DNA from: Candidatus Choladousia intestinavium
GTDB taxonomy: Bacteria > Bacillota > Clostridia > Lachnospirales > Lachnospiraceae
Assembly: GCA_018712785.1 (NCBI GenBank)
Contig: DVGK01000160.1
Span: 1 to 64,000 of the forward strand
Length of the DNA stretch: 64,000 nt
Direction: 5' to 3'
In this document: positions 17,534-25,337 of the stretch, piece by piece
How positions within the stretch are numbered: the stretch's first letter is position 1
How the letters are laid out: the number at the start of each line of letters is the position of its first letter
Program-made: the position numbers and the translations under genes
The notes under the pieces: generated by a model
Seen by the model: only the letters and a program-made list of their open reading frames with translations
What the model was told of the DNA's origin: nothing
The model's database searches: none

Positions 17534-17696
17534 TGTGGATAATGTGGATAAAAAGTTGACAATAATGAAAAGATCCCTTGAAGAGGCCCGTATTCTGTCG
17601 GATTTTGTAAATATGTTATGTAAATCAACTGTCCACAAAAAAATCCACATGCTTTCACAGAAAAAATGTGAATAAACATGTGGATAATGTGGATAA
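17534..17696. promoter_or_regulatory. DnaA-box cluster upstream of dnaD-dnaI
   Basis: Four perfect matches to the DnaA box (TTATCCACA on the minus strand, TGTGGATAA on the plus) sit as two tandem abutting pairs at 17534-17542/17543-17551 and 17679-17687/17688-17696. A one-mismatch copy is at 17667-17675, and weaker copies are near 17629-17650. The gap between the pairs is AT-rich. Everything lies in the 258 bp between murC and dnaD. This could be a DnaA-controlled operator, a DnaA-titrating site or an origin-like element; the neighbouring primosomal genes favour regulation of replication. Confidence 0.8.
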
Positions 17697-17697
17697 C

Positions 17698-19074
17698 TTA
17701 CTGTCCAAGAAGGGATTCCCCTATTTTTACTACGTCTCCGGCCCCCATAGTTATCAACAAATCCCCGGGGCTGCAGTGTTGAAGAAGAAAATTTTCGATT
17801 TCGTCAAAAGTGGGGAAATACCAGGCGGCTTTTCCCAGCTTTTCCAGCTCCAGGCGGAGCGTGTCCGAGCTGATTCCCAGATCGTCCGTCTCTCTGGCGG
17901 GATAGATTTTCGCAAGTACGATCTTGTCGGCCAGAGAGAGGGCCTTAGCGAATTCCTTCAGAAGAGCTTTCGTCCTTGTGTAAGTATGGGGCTGAAATAC
18001 GCACCAGATCTGTCCGGCGGAGAATTTTCTGGCTGCCTGGAGGGTAGCCTTGATCTCAGTAGGATGATGGGCATAGTCATCTACGATGGTTACGCCGCCG
18101 ATCTCGCCTTTTTTCTGGAAGCGCCGGTCCGTGCCGGAAAAGCCGGCCAGGCCTTTAGCCATAGCTTCAGCGGGAACCCCTAGAAGATCGCCGGCTGCCA
18201 AAGCAGCGGCGGCGTTTAATATATTGTGTTCCCCGGGAACGGACAGGGAAAAATGGCCCAGGCATTCTCCGCCTTTGTACAGATCGAATTCGCCGCAGCC
18301 GGAATTGTGGTAAGAAATTTCGGAGACGTGATAATCGCCGGATTCCAGGCCAAAGGTAATCACGCGGCAGGGAAGATCTCTGACAAGTTCATTCAGATGA
18401 GGGATTCCTTCATATATAATAAGGGTTCCGTCATTTTTCAGACGCTCCGCGAAGAGACGGAAAGAATGACGGATATCATCCAGATCTTTAAAGAAATCCA
18501 GATGATCTGCGTCAATATTCAGAATGATTTCCATTTTAGGGAAAAACTCCAGAAAGCTGTTGGTATATTCACAGGCTTCCGTTACAAAGTACTGCGTATG
18601 GCCAATCCGCACGTTTCCGTGGATAGAGGGAAGAATGCCGCCCACAGAGATGGTGGGATCCAGGCCGCCCTCCAGGAGAATATGCGTCAGCATGGAGGTG
18701 GTGGTAGTCTTCCCGTGGGTGCCTGCCACGGCTACGGGCATTTCATAATTTTTCATCAGCTGGCCCAGAAGCTCTGCCCGGGAGAGCATGGGAATCTGCT
18801 TTCTGGAGGCTGCTATGTATTCGGGATTATCCGGATGAATGGCTGCGGTGTACACAACCACGTCGGTACCCTCCTGTATATTTTCTTCTTTCTGTTCATA
18901 AATAATAGAAGCGCCCAGGCTGGAGAGCCAGTCTGTCAAGGGGGATTCTTTGGCGTCTGAACCGCTGACTGTGAAGCCGCGCTTCAGCAGCACGGCAGCC
19001 AGGCCGCTCATGCTGATTCCTCCGATCCCGATAAAATGAATATGAACAGGACGATTATAGTCGATCTGATACAT
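17698..19074 (-). CDS. murC: UDP-N-acetylmuramate--L-alanine ligase
   Basis: Cytoplasmic peptidoglycan enzyme adding L-alanine to UDP-MurNAc with ATP. The 458 residues show the Mur ligase layout: N-terminal Rossmann motif HFIGIGGISMSGLA, ATP loop GTHGKTTTTSM (about 112-122), EACEYTNSF, DADHLDFF and the C-terminal DDYAHHPTEIKATL. The ribosome site AAGGAG on the minus strand is 9 nt before ATG. Promoter TTGGAT/TATAAT at 19120-19148. The gene ends 2 bp before the distal DnaA-box pair, so run-through from murC into dnaD would cross the cluster. Confidence 0.97.
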   Translation of the reverse strand: MYQIDYNRPVHIHFIGIGGISMSGLAAVLLKRGFTVSGSDAKESPLTDWLSSLGASIIYEQKEENIQEGTDVVVYTAAIHPDNPEYIAASRKQIPMLSRAELLGQLMKNYEMPVAVAGTHGKTTTTSMLTHILLEGGLDPTISVGGILPSIHGNVRIGHTQYFVTEACEYTNSFLEFFPKMEIILNIDADHLDFFKDLDDIRHSFRLFAERLKNDGTLIIYEGIPHLNELVRDLPCRVITFGLESGDYHVSEISYHNSGCGEFDLYKGGECLGHFSLSVPGEHNILNAAAALAAGDLLGVPAEAMAKGLAGFSGTDRRFQKKGEIGGVTIVDDYAHHPTEIKATLQAARKFSAGQIWCVFQPHTYTRTKALLKEFAKALSLADKIVLAKIYPARETDDLGISSDTLRLELEKLGKAAWYFPTFDEIENFLLQHCSPGDLLITMGAGDVVKIGESLLGQ

Positions 19075-19119
19075 TTGGAAAATCTCCTTATCTTTACAAT
19101 TTTTCTCGCTGCTTTTCTT

Positions 19120-19148
19120 ATTATACCCTCTTCATTAAAAAAATCCAA
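19120..19148 (-). promoter_or_regulatory. Promoter of murC
   Basis: Minus strand TTGGAT (19148-19143), 17-bp spacer, TATAAT (19125-19120). Transcript start is about 40 nt before the murC ATG. Confidence 0.7.
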
Positions 19149-19209
19149 GGAAAAGATACGCTTCCGGGGAAACCGGCCCCAGGTATGGGAGGTCACGCCC
19201 CTGTGGAAA

Positions 19210-19216
19210 TGTCGAA
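19210..19216 (+). promoter_or_regulatory. Possible Spo0A box in the murC-glgC gap
   Basis: TGTCGAA, a perfect core Spo0A box, about 150 bp before the glgC -35. The rest of the 354-bp gap (19075-19428) is AT-rich and shows only the two promoters. A 7-base match can arise by chance; glycogen (granulose) formation is known to depend on Spo0A in some clostridia. Confidence 0.25.
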
Positions 19217-19366
19217 AAAAGTCGGAAATAGTAAAAATAAACAAAAACAGAAAGAAAAATGCGGACAAAATATCGCAACAATTATGTAGTATAAAAAACC
19301 AGATGGCTTATTTAAGCTATTTCTAATAAAAACTAAGAAAAATAAAAGAAAATATTGTAAAATATG

Positions 19367-19395
19367 TTCACTATTTTTGGAAGCTGTGGTATAAT
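19367..19395 (+). promoter_or_regulatory. Promoter of glgC-glgD
   Basis: TTCACT at 19367-19372, 17-bp spacer, TATAAT at 19390-19395 preceded by TG (extended -10). The start is about 27 nt before the glgC GTG. Confidence 0.65.
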
Positions 19396-19428
19396 AATGC
19401 AATAAAATATACATCAAGAGGTGATAAT

Positions 19429-20703
19429 GTGATTAAGAAAGAGATGATTGCCATGCTATTGGCAGGCGGGCAGGGAAGCCGGCTTGGTGTTCTGACAGCC
19501 AAAGTCGCAAAACCCGCGGTAGCATTTGGAGGAAAATACCGCATCATTGACTTCCCGCTGAGCAACTGCATCAATTCCGGAATTGATACAGTTGGTGTTC
19601 TGACCCAGTATCAGCCCCTTCGCCTAAATACCCACATCGGAATCGGCATCCCATGGGATCTTGATAAGAATGTGGGAGGCGTCAGCATTCTTCCGCCTTA
19701 TGAGAAAGTGGGGAAGACGGAATGGTACACAGGAACCGCCAACGCCATCTATCAGAATCTGGCTTATATGGAATCCTTTAATCCGGATTATGTGCTGATC
19801 CTTTCCGGCGACCATATCTATAAGATGGATTATGAGGTAATGCTGGACTACCATAAGGCACATAACGCGGATGTGAGCATCGCAGTTATGCCGGTTCCCA
19901 AGGAAGAAGCCAGCCGTTTCGGCATTGTTGTGGCGGATGAGAACGGCAGGATTGTGGAATTTCAGGAAAAACCCAAGGAACCCAAAAGCAATCTGGCCTC
20001 CATGGGAATTTATATTTTCTCCTGGCCGATTCTGAAGGAGGCTCTGATCACTCTGGCGGAACAGAGCAACTGCGATTTCGGAAAGCATGTAATTCCCTAC
20101 TGCCACGCGAAGGGAGAGACTCTGGTGGCCTATGAGTACAATGGCTATTGGAAAGACGTAGGGACCCTTGGCTCTTACTGGGAAGCCAATATGGAACTGA
20201 TTGATATTATTCCGGAGTTTAATCTCTATGAAGAATTCTGGAAGATCTATACAAAAAATGAAATTATACCGCCTCAGTACATATCTGAGGAAGCGAAGGT
20301 GGAGCGTTGTCTTATCGGCGACGGGACAGAGGTGTACGGCGAAGTCTGCAACTCCATCATCGGCTGCGGAGCTTTGATTGAGAAGGGCGCGGTAGTCAGA
20401 GATTCCATTGTGATGGAGAACGCCGTAATCCGAGAGGGCGCAGTGCTGAATAAGGCCATCGTGGCGGAGAATACCGAGATCGGCGCCAGAAGCCAGATCG
20501 GTGTAGGCGAGGAAGCGCCCAATAAGTTAAAACCTGCCGTCTACGCTTTCGGACTTGCTGTAATCGCAGAGAATACAGTGATACCGCCGGATGTTAAGAT
20601 CGGAAAGAACACCGCTGTTGCGGGCGTTACCGTAAAGGAGGATTATCCGGACGGAATTTTGGCCAGCGGAGAAACTTTAGATAAGGCAGGTGATTTGTCA
20701 TGA
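19429..20703 (+). CDS. glgC: Glucose-1-phosphate adenylyltransferase, catalytic subunit
   Basis: Makes ADP-glucose for glycogen synthesis. The 424 residues begin with the nucleotidyltransferase loop [22 protein letters not shown] and contain [19 protein letters not shown] and [11 protein letters not shown], followed by a left-handed beta-helix of hexapeptide repeats (about 300-410). Start is GTG at 19429 (the nearby ATG is followed at once by a stop) with AGAGGTGA upstream. It overlaps glgD by 4 bp, and the pair forms the GlgC/GlgD enzyme of Firmicutes. Sporulation-linked control is possible (TGTCGAA upstream) but unproven. Confidence 0.95.
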   Translation: MIKKEMIAMLLAGGQGSRLGVLTAKVAKPAVAFGGKYRIIDFPLSNCINSGIDTVGVLTQYQPLRLNTHIGIGIPWDLDKNVGGVSILPPYEKVGKTEWYTGTANAIYQNLAYMESFNPDYVLILSGDHIYKMDYEVMLDYHKAHNADVSIAVMPVPKEEASRFGIVVADENGRIVEFQEKPKEPKSNLASMGIYIFSWPILKEALITLAEQSNCDFGKHVIPYCHAKGETLVAYEYNGYWKDVGTLGSYWEANMELIDIIPEFNLYEEFWKIYTKNEIIPPQYISEEAKVERCLIGDGTEVYGEVCNSIIGCGALIEKGAVVRDSIVMENAVIREGAVLNKAIVAENTEIGARSQIGVGEEAPNKLKPAVYAFGLAVIAENTVIPPDVKIGKNTAVAGVTVKEDYPDGILASGETLDKAGDLS

Positions 20704-21818
20704 GAGCGGTAGGTATGATTTTAGCTGGCGGAAACAGCTTCAGAATGAAAGAGTTATCCAACAAAAGAGCCATTGCGGCCATGCCCATCGCAGGCAGCTT
20801 CAGAAGCATTGATTTTGCTTTAAGCAGCATGTCCAATTCCAATATCCAGAAGGTGGCAGTGCTGACGCAGTACAATTCCAGATCTCTGAACGAGCATCTG
20901 AATTCCTCAAAATGGTGGAACTTCGGAAGAAAGCAGGGAGGTCTGTTCGTATTCCCGCCCATGGTGACAGCGGACAACAGCTTCTGGTACAGAGGAACAG
21001 CGGACGCCATCCATCAGAATCTGGATTTTCTGAAAAACTGCCATGAACCGTACGTAGTCATTGCCTCCGGGGACGGCATTTACAAGCTGGACTACTCCAA
21101 GGTTTTGGAATATCACATTGAAAAGAAGGCAGATATTACAGTGGTCTGCAAAGATATTCCCGGGACAGAGGATGTCACCAGATTCGGCATTATTAAGATG
21201 AATGAGGACAGCCGTATTGTACAGTTTGAGGAGAAGCCCATGGCAGCTTCCTCACATACGGTTTCCTGCGGGATCTATGTGATCCGCCGCCGCCAGCTCA
21301 TTGAATTGATCGAAAAGTCCGTGGAAGAGGGACGTCATGATTTTGTGACGGATGTTCTGATACGGTATAAAGACGTAAAGCGCATTTACGGATATAAGAT
21401 AAAAGAGTACTGGAGCAACATTGCTTCCGTGGACTCATATTACAGGACGAATATGGATTTTCTGAAGAAAGAAGTAAGAGATTACTTTTTCCGTCAGTAT
21501 CCGGACGTACATTCAAAGATCGATGACAATCCGCCGGCGAAATACAATCCGGGCAGTGAAGTGAAGAACAGTCTGGTTTCCAATGGATGTATTATCAATG
21601 GAAAGGTAGAGAATTCCATTATCTTTAAAAAAGTTTTCGTGGGAGAAAATTGTGTTATCAAAAACTCGATTGTTCTGAACGATGTATATTTAGGAGATAA
21701 TGTTTATATTGAGAATTGTATTGTAGAAAGCCGCGATACAATCCGTGCGAACTCCCGCCATGTAGGAGAAAATGGTGTTAAAATCGTTATTGAATCCAAC
21801 GAAAGATATGTTCTGTAA
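20700..21818 (+). CDS. glgD: GlgD subunit of glucose-1-phosphate adenylyltransferase
   Basis: Paralogue of GlgC, 372 residues, thought to be the regulatory partner that activates GlgC in Firmicutes. The nucleotide loop is altered to [20 protein letters not shown], and it keeps the [11 protein letters not shown] and FEEKPMAAS equivalents and a shorter C-terminal hexapeptide repeat. Starts with ATG inside the glgC stop (ATGA), so the two are translationally coupled. After its end a stem CTCCGC/GCGGAG at about 21850-21880 has no T-run. Confidence 0.93.
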   Translation: MRAVGMILAGGNSFRMKELSNKRAIAAMPIAGSFRSIDFALSSMSNSNIQKVAVLTQYNSRSLNEHLNSSKWWNFGRKQGGLFVFPPMVTADNSFWYRGTADAIHQNLDFLKNCHEPYVVIASGDGIYKLDYSKVLEYHIEKKADITVVCKDIPGTEDVTRFGIIKMNEDSRIVQFEEKPMAASSHTVSCGIYVIRRRQLIELIEKSVEEGRHDFVTDVLIRYKDVKRIYGYKIKEYWSNIASVDSYYRTNMDFLKKEVRDYFFRQYPDVHSKIDDNPPAKYNPGSEVKNSLVSNGCIINGKVENSIIFKKVFVGENCVIKNSIVLNDVYLGDNVYIENCIVESRDTIRANSRHVGENGVKIVIESNERYVL

Positions 21819-21997
21819 AAGGCAGGGCATGTGTCAGGATATTCCAAACGTCTCCGCGGCATAAAACGGCTGCGGAGGATTAGAATTGCGGTGCAGCAGA
21901 CTGCGGGGGGGACGATTGCCGCACATGGTGCCGTCGGAATCTAAGGAAGAAGATTTTGACTTACCGCTGCGAGAAAAATTCAGTGGGGGAATGTTGA

Positions 21998-22282
21998 ATG
22001 ACAATAACAGACGTAAGAGTTCGGAAAATTGCGAAGGAAGGAAAAATGAAGGCTGTTGTATCCATTACCTTGGATGATGAGTTTGTGGTGCATGACATTA
22101 AAGTCATTGAAGGCGAGAAGGGACTGTTTATCGCAATGCCCAGCCGAAAAGCCGCGGACGGGGAATACCGGGATATTGCTCACCCTATTAATTCCACAAC
22201 AAGGGAACGGATTCAAAGTATGATTCTTCAGGAATATGAGAGAGCAGTCACAGAATCTCCTGAAGAAGAAATGGAAGCATAG
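21998..22282 (+). CDS. spoVG: SpoVG regulator
   Basis: Small DNA/RNA-binding regulator of 94 residues that affects septation and sporulation genes in Firmicutes. Highly typical sequence: [31 protein letters not shown], and [12 protein letters not shown]. The start at 21998 has GTGGGGGA 7 nt upstream. In Bacillus spoVG is a sigma-H gene; an AGGATATT sequence occurs at about 21837, but I found no matching -10, so no promoter is called. A 7-bp stem (GGCTGGA/TCCAGCC) overlaps its stop. Confidence 0.95.
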   Translation: MTITDVRVRKIAKEGKMKAVVSITLDDEFVVHDIKVIEGEKGLFIAMPSRKAADGEYRDIAHPINSTTRERIQSMILQEYERAVTESPEEEMEA

Positions 22283-22332
22283 GCTGGAGCCTCCAAGTCC
22301 AGCCCAGGGCTTTCCGCCATCTTGATGTATGT

Positions 22333-22376
22333 CACTTTCTGTCATCTGCGCTCAGGCACAGATGACAGGGAAAGTG
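22333..22376. repeat. Long hairpin between convergent spoVG and plsC
   Basis: CACTTTCTGTCATCTG (22333-22348) pairs with CAGATGACAG, GG bulge and AAAGTG (22359-22376): 16 base pairs with one 2-nt bulge and a 10-nt loop. No T-run follows on either strand. It could be a bidirectional terminator of unusual type or a message-end stabiliser. Confidence 0.6.
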
Positions 22377-22407
22377 GCGCTTATGAAGATGCGGGGAGCC
22401 GTTTTTT

Positions 22408-23160
22408 TTATGCTTTTTTTTCTAGAACCCTGCGGTTTTTCTCCAGGGTTTCCCGGATCTGCTCCTGAACCCGGCGTCCGATAAATTTCTGTTCCTCCCT
22501 GGAGAGAGAGCCGGGGCAGATGGGTTCGCCGTACTCGATGATCACGGGTACAGCCTTGACCCACGGGAGGTGATCCTCAAAGACAGAGGAAGAGTTTACG
22601 ATAGACACGGGCACGATGGGACAGCCGGTCTTGGTGGCGATTTTAAAGGAACCCTCATGGAAAGGAAGCATCTCGGCTTCCGTGGCTGCGGAGCCTCTGG
22701 TACCCTCCGGGAAAATCATCATGGAAATTCCGTTTTGAATCTGATCGATGGCCGTCAGTATGGTCTTCATTCCCTGCTTAATATCCTTCCGATCCAGGAA
22801 AAGGCAGTAAAGGAATTTCATCCACCGGGAGAGAAGAGGGATCTTTTCCATCTCTTTTTTGGCAATGTAGCCGGTTCGTCCGGGACAGCGTGCGTAGGTG
22901 AGAACAATATCAAAATAGCTTCTGTGATTTCCGATATAAAGCACGGGCGTATCCTTTGGAACGCGCTCCTCCCCGATGACGGTCAGGCGTATGCCGGCAA
23001 GGCGTATAATCACCCGGAAAGCCCACTGAACAATGCGCAGCGAACTCATATCCCTGAGTCTGGGATTTCGCTTTCCGATGATCCACTCCGCCAGGAAAAC
23101 CGGAATGGAGAGGATCAGGAAAACTACGACAAAAAGCACAATCAGTAAAAAGCGAAGCAT
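22408..23160 (-). CDS. plsC: 1-acyl-sn-glycerol-3-phosphate acyltransferase
   Basis: Membrane-associated enzyme forming phosphatidic acid, 250 residues. N-terminal membrane helix (about 3-22), acyltransferase motif I NHRSYFDIV near residue 78, motif III FPEGTRGSAA near 152, and motif IV CPIVPVSIVNS. It is read away from malQ with a 19-bp gap and ribosome site AAAGGAG, so it probably belongs to the malQ transcript. The acyl-donor preference cannot be read from sequence. Confidence 0.9.
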   Translation of the reverse strand: MLRFLLIVLFVVVFLILSIPVFLAEWIIGKRNPRLRDMSSLRIVQWAFRVIIRLAGIRLTVIGEERVPKDTPVLYIGNHRSYFDIVLTYARCPGRTGYIAKKEMEKIPLLSRWMKFLYCLFLDRKDIKQGMKTILTAIDQIQNGISMMIFPEGTRGSAATEAEMLPFHEGSFKIATKTGCPIVPVSIVNSSSVFEDHLPWVKAVPVIIEYGEPICPGSLSREEQKFIGRRVQEQIRETLEKNRRVLEKKA

Positions 23161-23179
23161 GGCAATTACTCCTTTTGTA

Positions 23180-24724
23180 TTATCTTCCGTAAAGCTTCGT
23201 GGTTTTCAGAAGCCACTGGACTCTTTCAGGGGTCAAATCCTCCTCCTCATACCGGAAGGCCCAGTTATTGGCAGCGACTCCCGGAGTGTTCATGCGGGCC
23301 TCGCTTCCCAGGGTCAGAAGATCCTGTAAGGGGAAGAGAGCGTAACGGGCAATGGAGCCGAGACAGAAGCGGATGAAATCCAGGCTCACCAGGTTGCCGT
23401 CTGTGTTTCCGTACCGCCGGATCCTGTCTTTGATGATCTCCGGCTGTTCCTGGTACCACCCCATGGTGGTGTCGTTGTCGTGGGTGCCGGTGTAGCAGAT
23501 GCAGTTGCAGCTGGTATAGAAATGAGGCACGTAATTCTGGTCATTCATGTCTCCGAAACCAAACTGAAGCACCTTCATGCCGGGAAAGCCAAGGCTGTCT
23601 CTTAAATGCTCCACTTCGGGCGTGATGATTCCAAGATCCTCGGCAAAAATCGGCAGTTCGCCTTCAAAGGCCTGCTCCATGGCCAGGAAGAGATCCCTGC
23701 CGGGGCCTTTGATCCATGAGCCGTTGATGGCGGTCTCTTCCCCGGCCGGTACGGACCAGTAGGCTTCAAAGCCCCGGAAATGATCAATCCGCAGATAATC
23801 CGTCAGGGCCAGCTGACGGCGGATTCTGGCAATCCACCACTGGTAGCCGGTCTCTTTATGGTATTTCCAGTCGTAAAGGGGGTTTCCCCACAGCTGCCCG
23901 GTGGCACTGAAATAATCCGGGGGCACCCCCGCTACGCAGGTGGGATGGCCCTTTGTGTCAAGCTGGAACAGTTTTTTGTTGGCCCACACATCTACACTGT
24001 CCAGGGCTACGAAGATGGGAATATCGCCGATGATTTCGATCTCTCTCTCATTGGCGTATTCCTTCAGCTCAAGCCACTGTCTCTGAAACATGAACTGTAT
24101 GAAGTTGTAATAGCCGATCTCGTATTTCAGTTTTTCACTCCAGCGCTTTCTTGTCCCGGCATCCGGATGGATCAGCTCATCTTCCCAGTCCAGCCACCAG
24201 CAGCCCTCATGAGCGTCCTTGACCGCCATGAAAAAGGAGTAGTCCTCCAGCCAGTCCTTTTCCTCCAGACAGAACTGCTCATATTCCTCCAGAAGCGTCT
24301 TATCCGGAGTATGGTGAAAAGCAGACCAGGCTTTTTTCAGAAGCTTTGTTTTAAACAGGATTACTTCCCCGTAATCTACTTTTTTGGGATCCCACTGGGG
24401 CATGTCCTCCAGATCCTCCCGGGTGAGAAGCTGCTCTTCCATTAATTTCGCGGGACTGATCAGCAGAGGCTGGCCGGCAAAGGCAGAAAAGCTCTGATAA
24501 GGAGAGTCGCCGAAGCCGGTAGGACCTAAGGGAAGGGTCTGCCAGAGATGCTGACCTGTCTTTTCAAGAAAATCTACAAAGTGGTAAGCTCCGTCTCCGA
24601 GATCTCCGATTCCGTAAGGGGAGGGGAGAGAGGTGGGGTGGAGAAGAATACCGGACATCCGCTTCCTGGCGGAAGGGGATGGAGCCGTGATTTCCTCCTG
24701 AGGGGTGTTTAATTTCGTATCCAT
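23180..24724 (-). CDS. malQ: 4-alpha-glucanotransferase (amylomaltase)
   Basis: GH77 enzyme that transfers alpha-1,4-glucan chains, used in glycogen or maltodextrin metabolism. Family motifs: SGILLHPTSLPSPYGIGD, LPLGPTGFGDSPYQSFSA, the catalytic region YLRIDHFRGFEAYW (nucleophile Asp), FAEDLGIITPEV (acid/base Glu region) and CYTGTHDNDT. The start MDTKLNTPQ at 24724 (514 residues) has AAGGAG 8 nt upstream; the ATG at 24751 does not. It fits functionally with glgC/glgD nearby. The promoter is 24795-24823 and its leader can form a hairpin at 24757-24784. Confidence 0.94.
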   Translation of the reverse strand: MDTKLNTPQEEITAPSPSARKRMSGILLHPTSLPSPYGIGDLGDGAYHFVDFLEKTGQHLWQTLPLGPTGFGDSPYQSFSAFAGQPLLISPAKLMEEQLLTREDLEDMPQWDPKKVDYGEVILFKTKLLKKAWSAFHHTPDKTLLEEYEQFCLEEKDWLEDYSFFMAVKDAHEGCWWLDWEDELIHPDAGTRKRWSEKLKYEIGYYNFIQFMFQRQWLELKEYANEREIEIIGDIPIFVALDSVDVWANKKLFQLDTKGHPTCVAGVPPDYFSATGQLWGNPLYDWKYHKETGYQWWIARIRRQLALTDYLRIDHFRGFEAYWSVPAGEETAINGSWIKGPGRDLFLAMEQAFEGELPIFAEDLGIITPEVEHLRDSLGFPGMKVLQFGFGDMNDQNYVPHFYTSCNCICYTGTHDNDTTMGWYQEQPEIIKDRIRRYGNTDGNLVSLDFIRFCLGSIARYALFPLQDLLTLGSEARMNTPGVAANNWAFRYEEEDLTPERVQWLLKTTKLYGR

Positions 24725-24756
24725 GAGATTTCTCCTTCTGTATAGAATCAATAGCG

Positions 24757-24823
24757 GCAGCCGTCCTTAGACCACGGCGGCTGCAGATAAAGCTATTATA
24801 CTGAATGAAAAAGAGAAAAACAA
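24757..24823 (-). promoter_or_regulatory. Promoter and leader hairpin of malQ
   Basis: Minus strand TTGTTT (24823-24818), 17-bp spacer, TATAAT (24800-24795). The leader then holds a 7-bp perfect stem GCAGCCG/CGGCTGC (24784-24757). No T-run follows the stem, so attenuation is not implied. Confidence 0.6.
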
Positions 24824-24904
24824 TACTAACTGTTCATGCATATTTGGAAAAGCCGGAAAATAAAATAAATAGAAAGTTTTGTGTGTCGGGAACGGCTTGG
24901 AATT

Positions 24905-25315
24905 ATGAAACGGATTCTGACGATTGTGGGACTGACGGTGCTTCTTCTGCCGGTGTTATTTGGGTGCGGGAAGAAAGAGGATGACAGAAGCGGGCGCAGC
25001 GAAGTAGATTTTGAAGTGGTTCCAAAGGAAGAGCTGCCGGCGCCTCTGGCAGAAGCGGTAGAGGAAAATAAAAAAGACGAAATCCGTATGACCTATATGG
25101 ATGGTGAGGATCTTTACCTGGTCCGGGGCTACGGGGAGCAGGCCACCGGGGGCTACAGCATCTCCGTGCTGGAGTGTTCGGAAGATGAGGAAAAAGTGTA
25201 TCTGGATACGCGGCTTCTGGGACCGGAAAATCCGGATGAGATCTCCAGGGATCCGTCTTATCCGTATCTGGCGCTTAGAATCGATATGCGGGACAAAGAG
25301 GTTGTCATTCAGTAG
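24905..25315 (+). CDS. Small lipoprotein of unknown function
   Basis: From MKRILTIVG at 24905 the protein has 136 residues and a lipoprotein signal peptide with Cys at position 19 (LPVLFGCGKK). The mature part is a short, acidic, soluble domain containing YLVRGYGEQATGGYSISVLE, similar in feel to protease-complex-associated (PrcB-like) domains; that comparison is weak. A GTG at 24881 would add eight residues but spoils the signal peptide. Only 22 bp separate it from sipL, so it could be co-expressed during sporulation. Confidence 0.65.
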   Translation: MKRILTIVGLTVLLLPVLFGCGKKEDDRSGRSEVDFEVVPKEELPAPLAEAVEENKKDEIRMTYMDGEDLYLVRGYGEQATGGYSISVLECSEDEEKVYLDTRLLGPENPDEISRDPSYPYLALRIDMRDKEVVIQ

Positions 25316-25337
25316 AGGGAGAGAAGGAGGAAAAGGG

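Noticed and set aside
17440-17679. N-terminal extension of DnaD through the DnaA-box region
   Set aside because: It would translate across the promoter and the DnaA boxes; the residues do not resemble a DnaD N-terminus, and MKIHTAASSG has a ribosome site.
21837-21997. Sigma-H promoter for spoVG
   Set aside because: An AGGATATT-like -35 is present, but no GAAT-type -10 at the right distance.
22282-22304. GGCTGGA/TCCAGCC stem as the spoVG terminator
   Set aside because: Seven base pairs without a T-run and overlapping the stop codon; too weak to call.
25101-25337. N-terminal extension of the SPOCS/LysM protein
   Set aside because: This stretch overlaps the lipoprotein gene out of frame; a strong ribosome site precedes the ATG at 25338.
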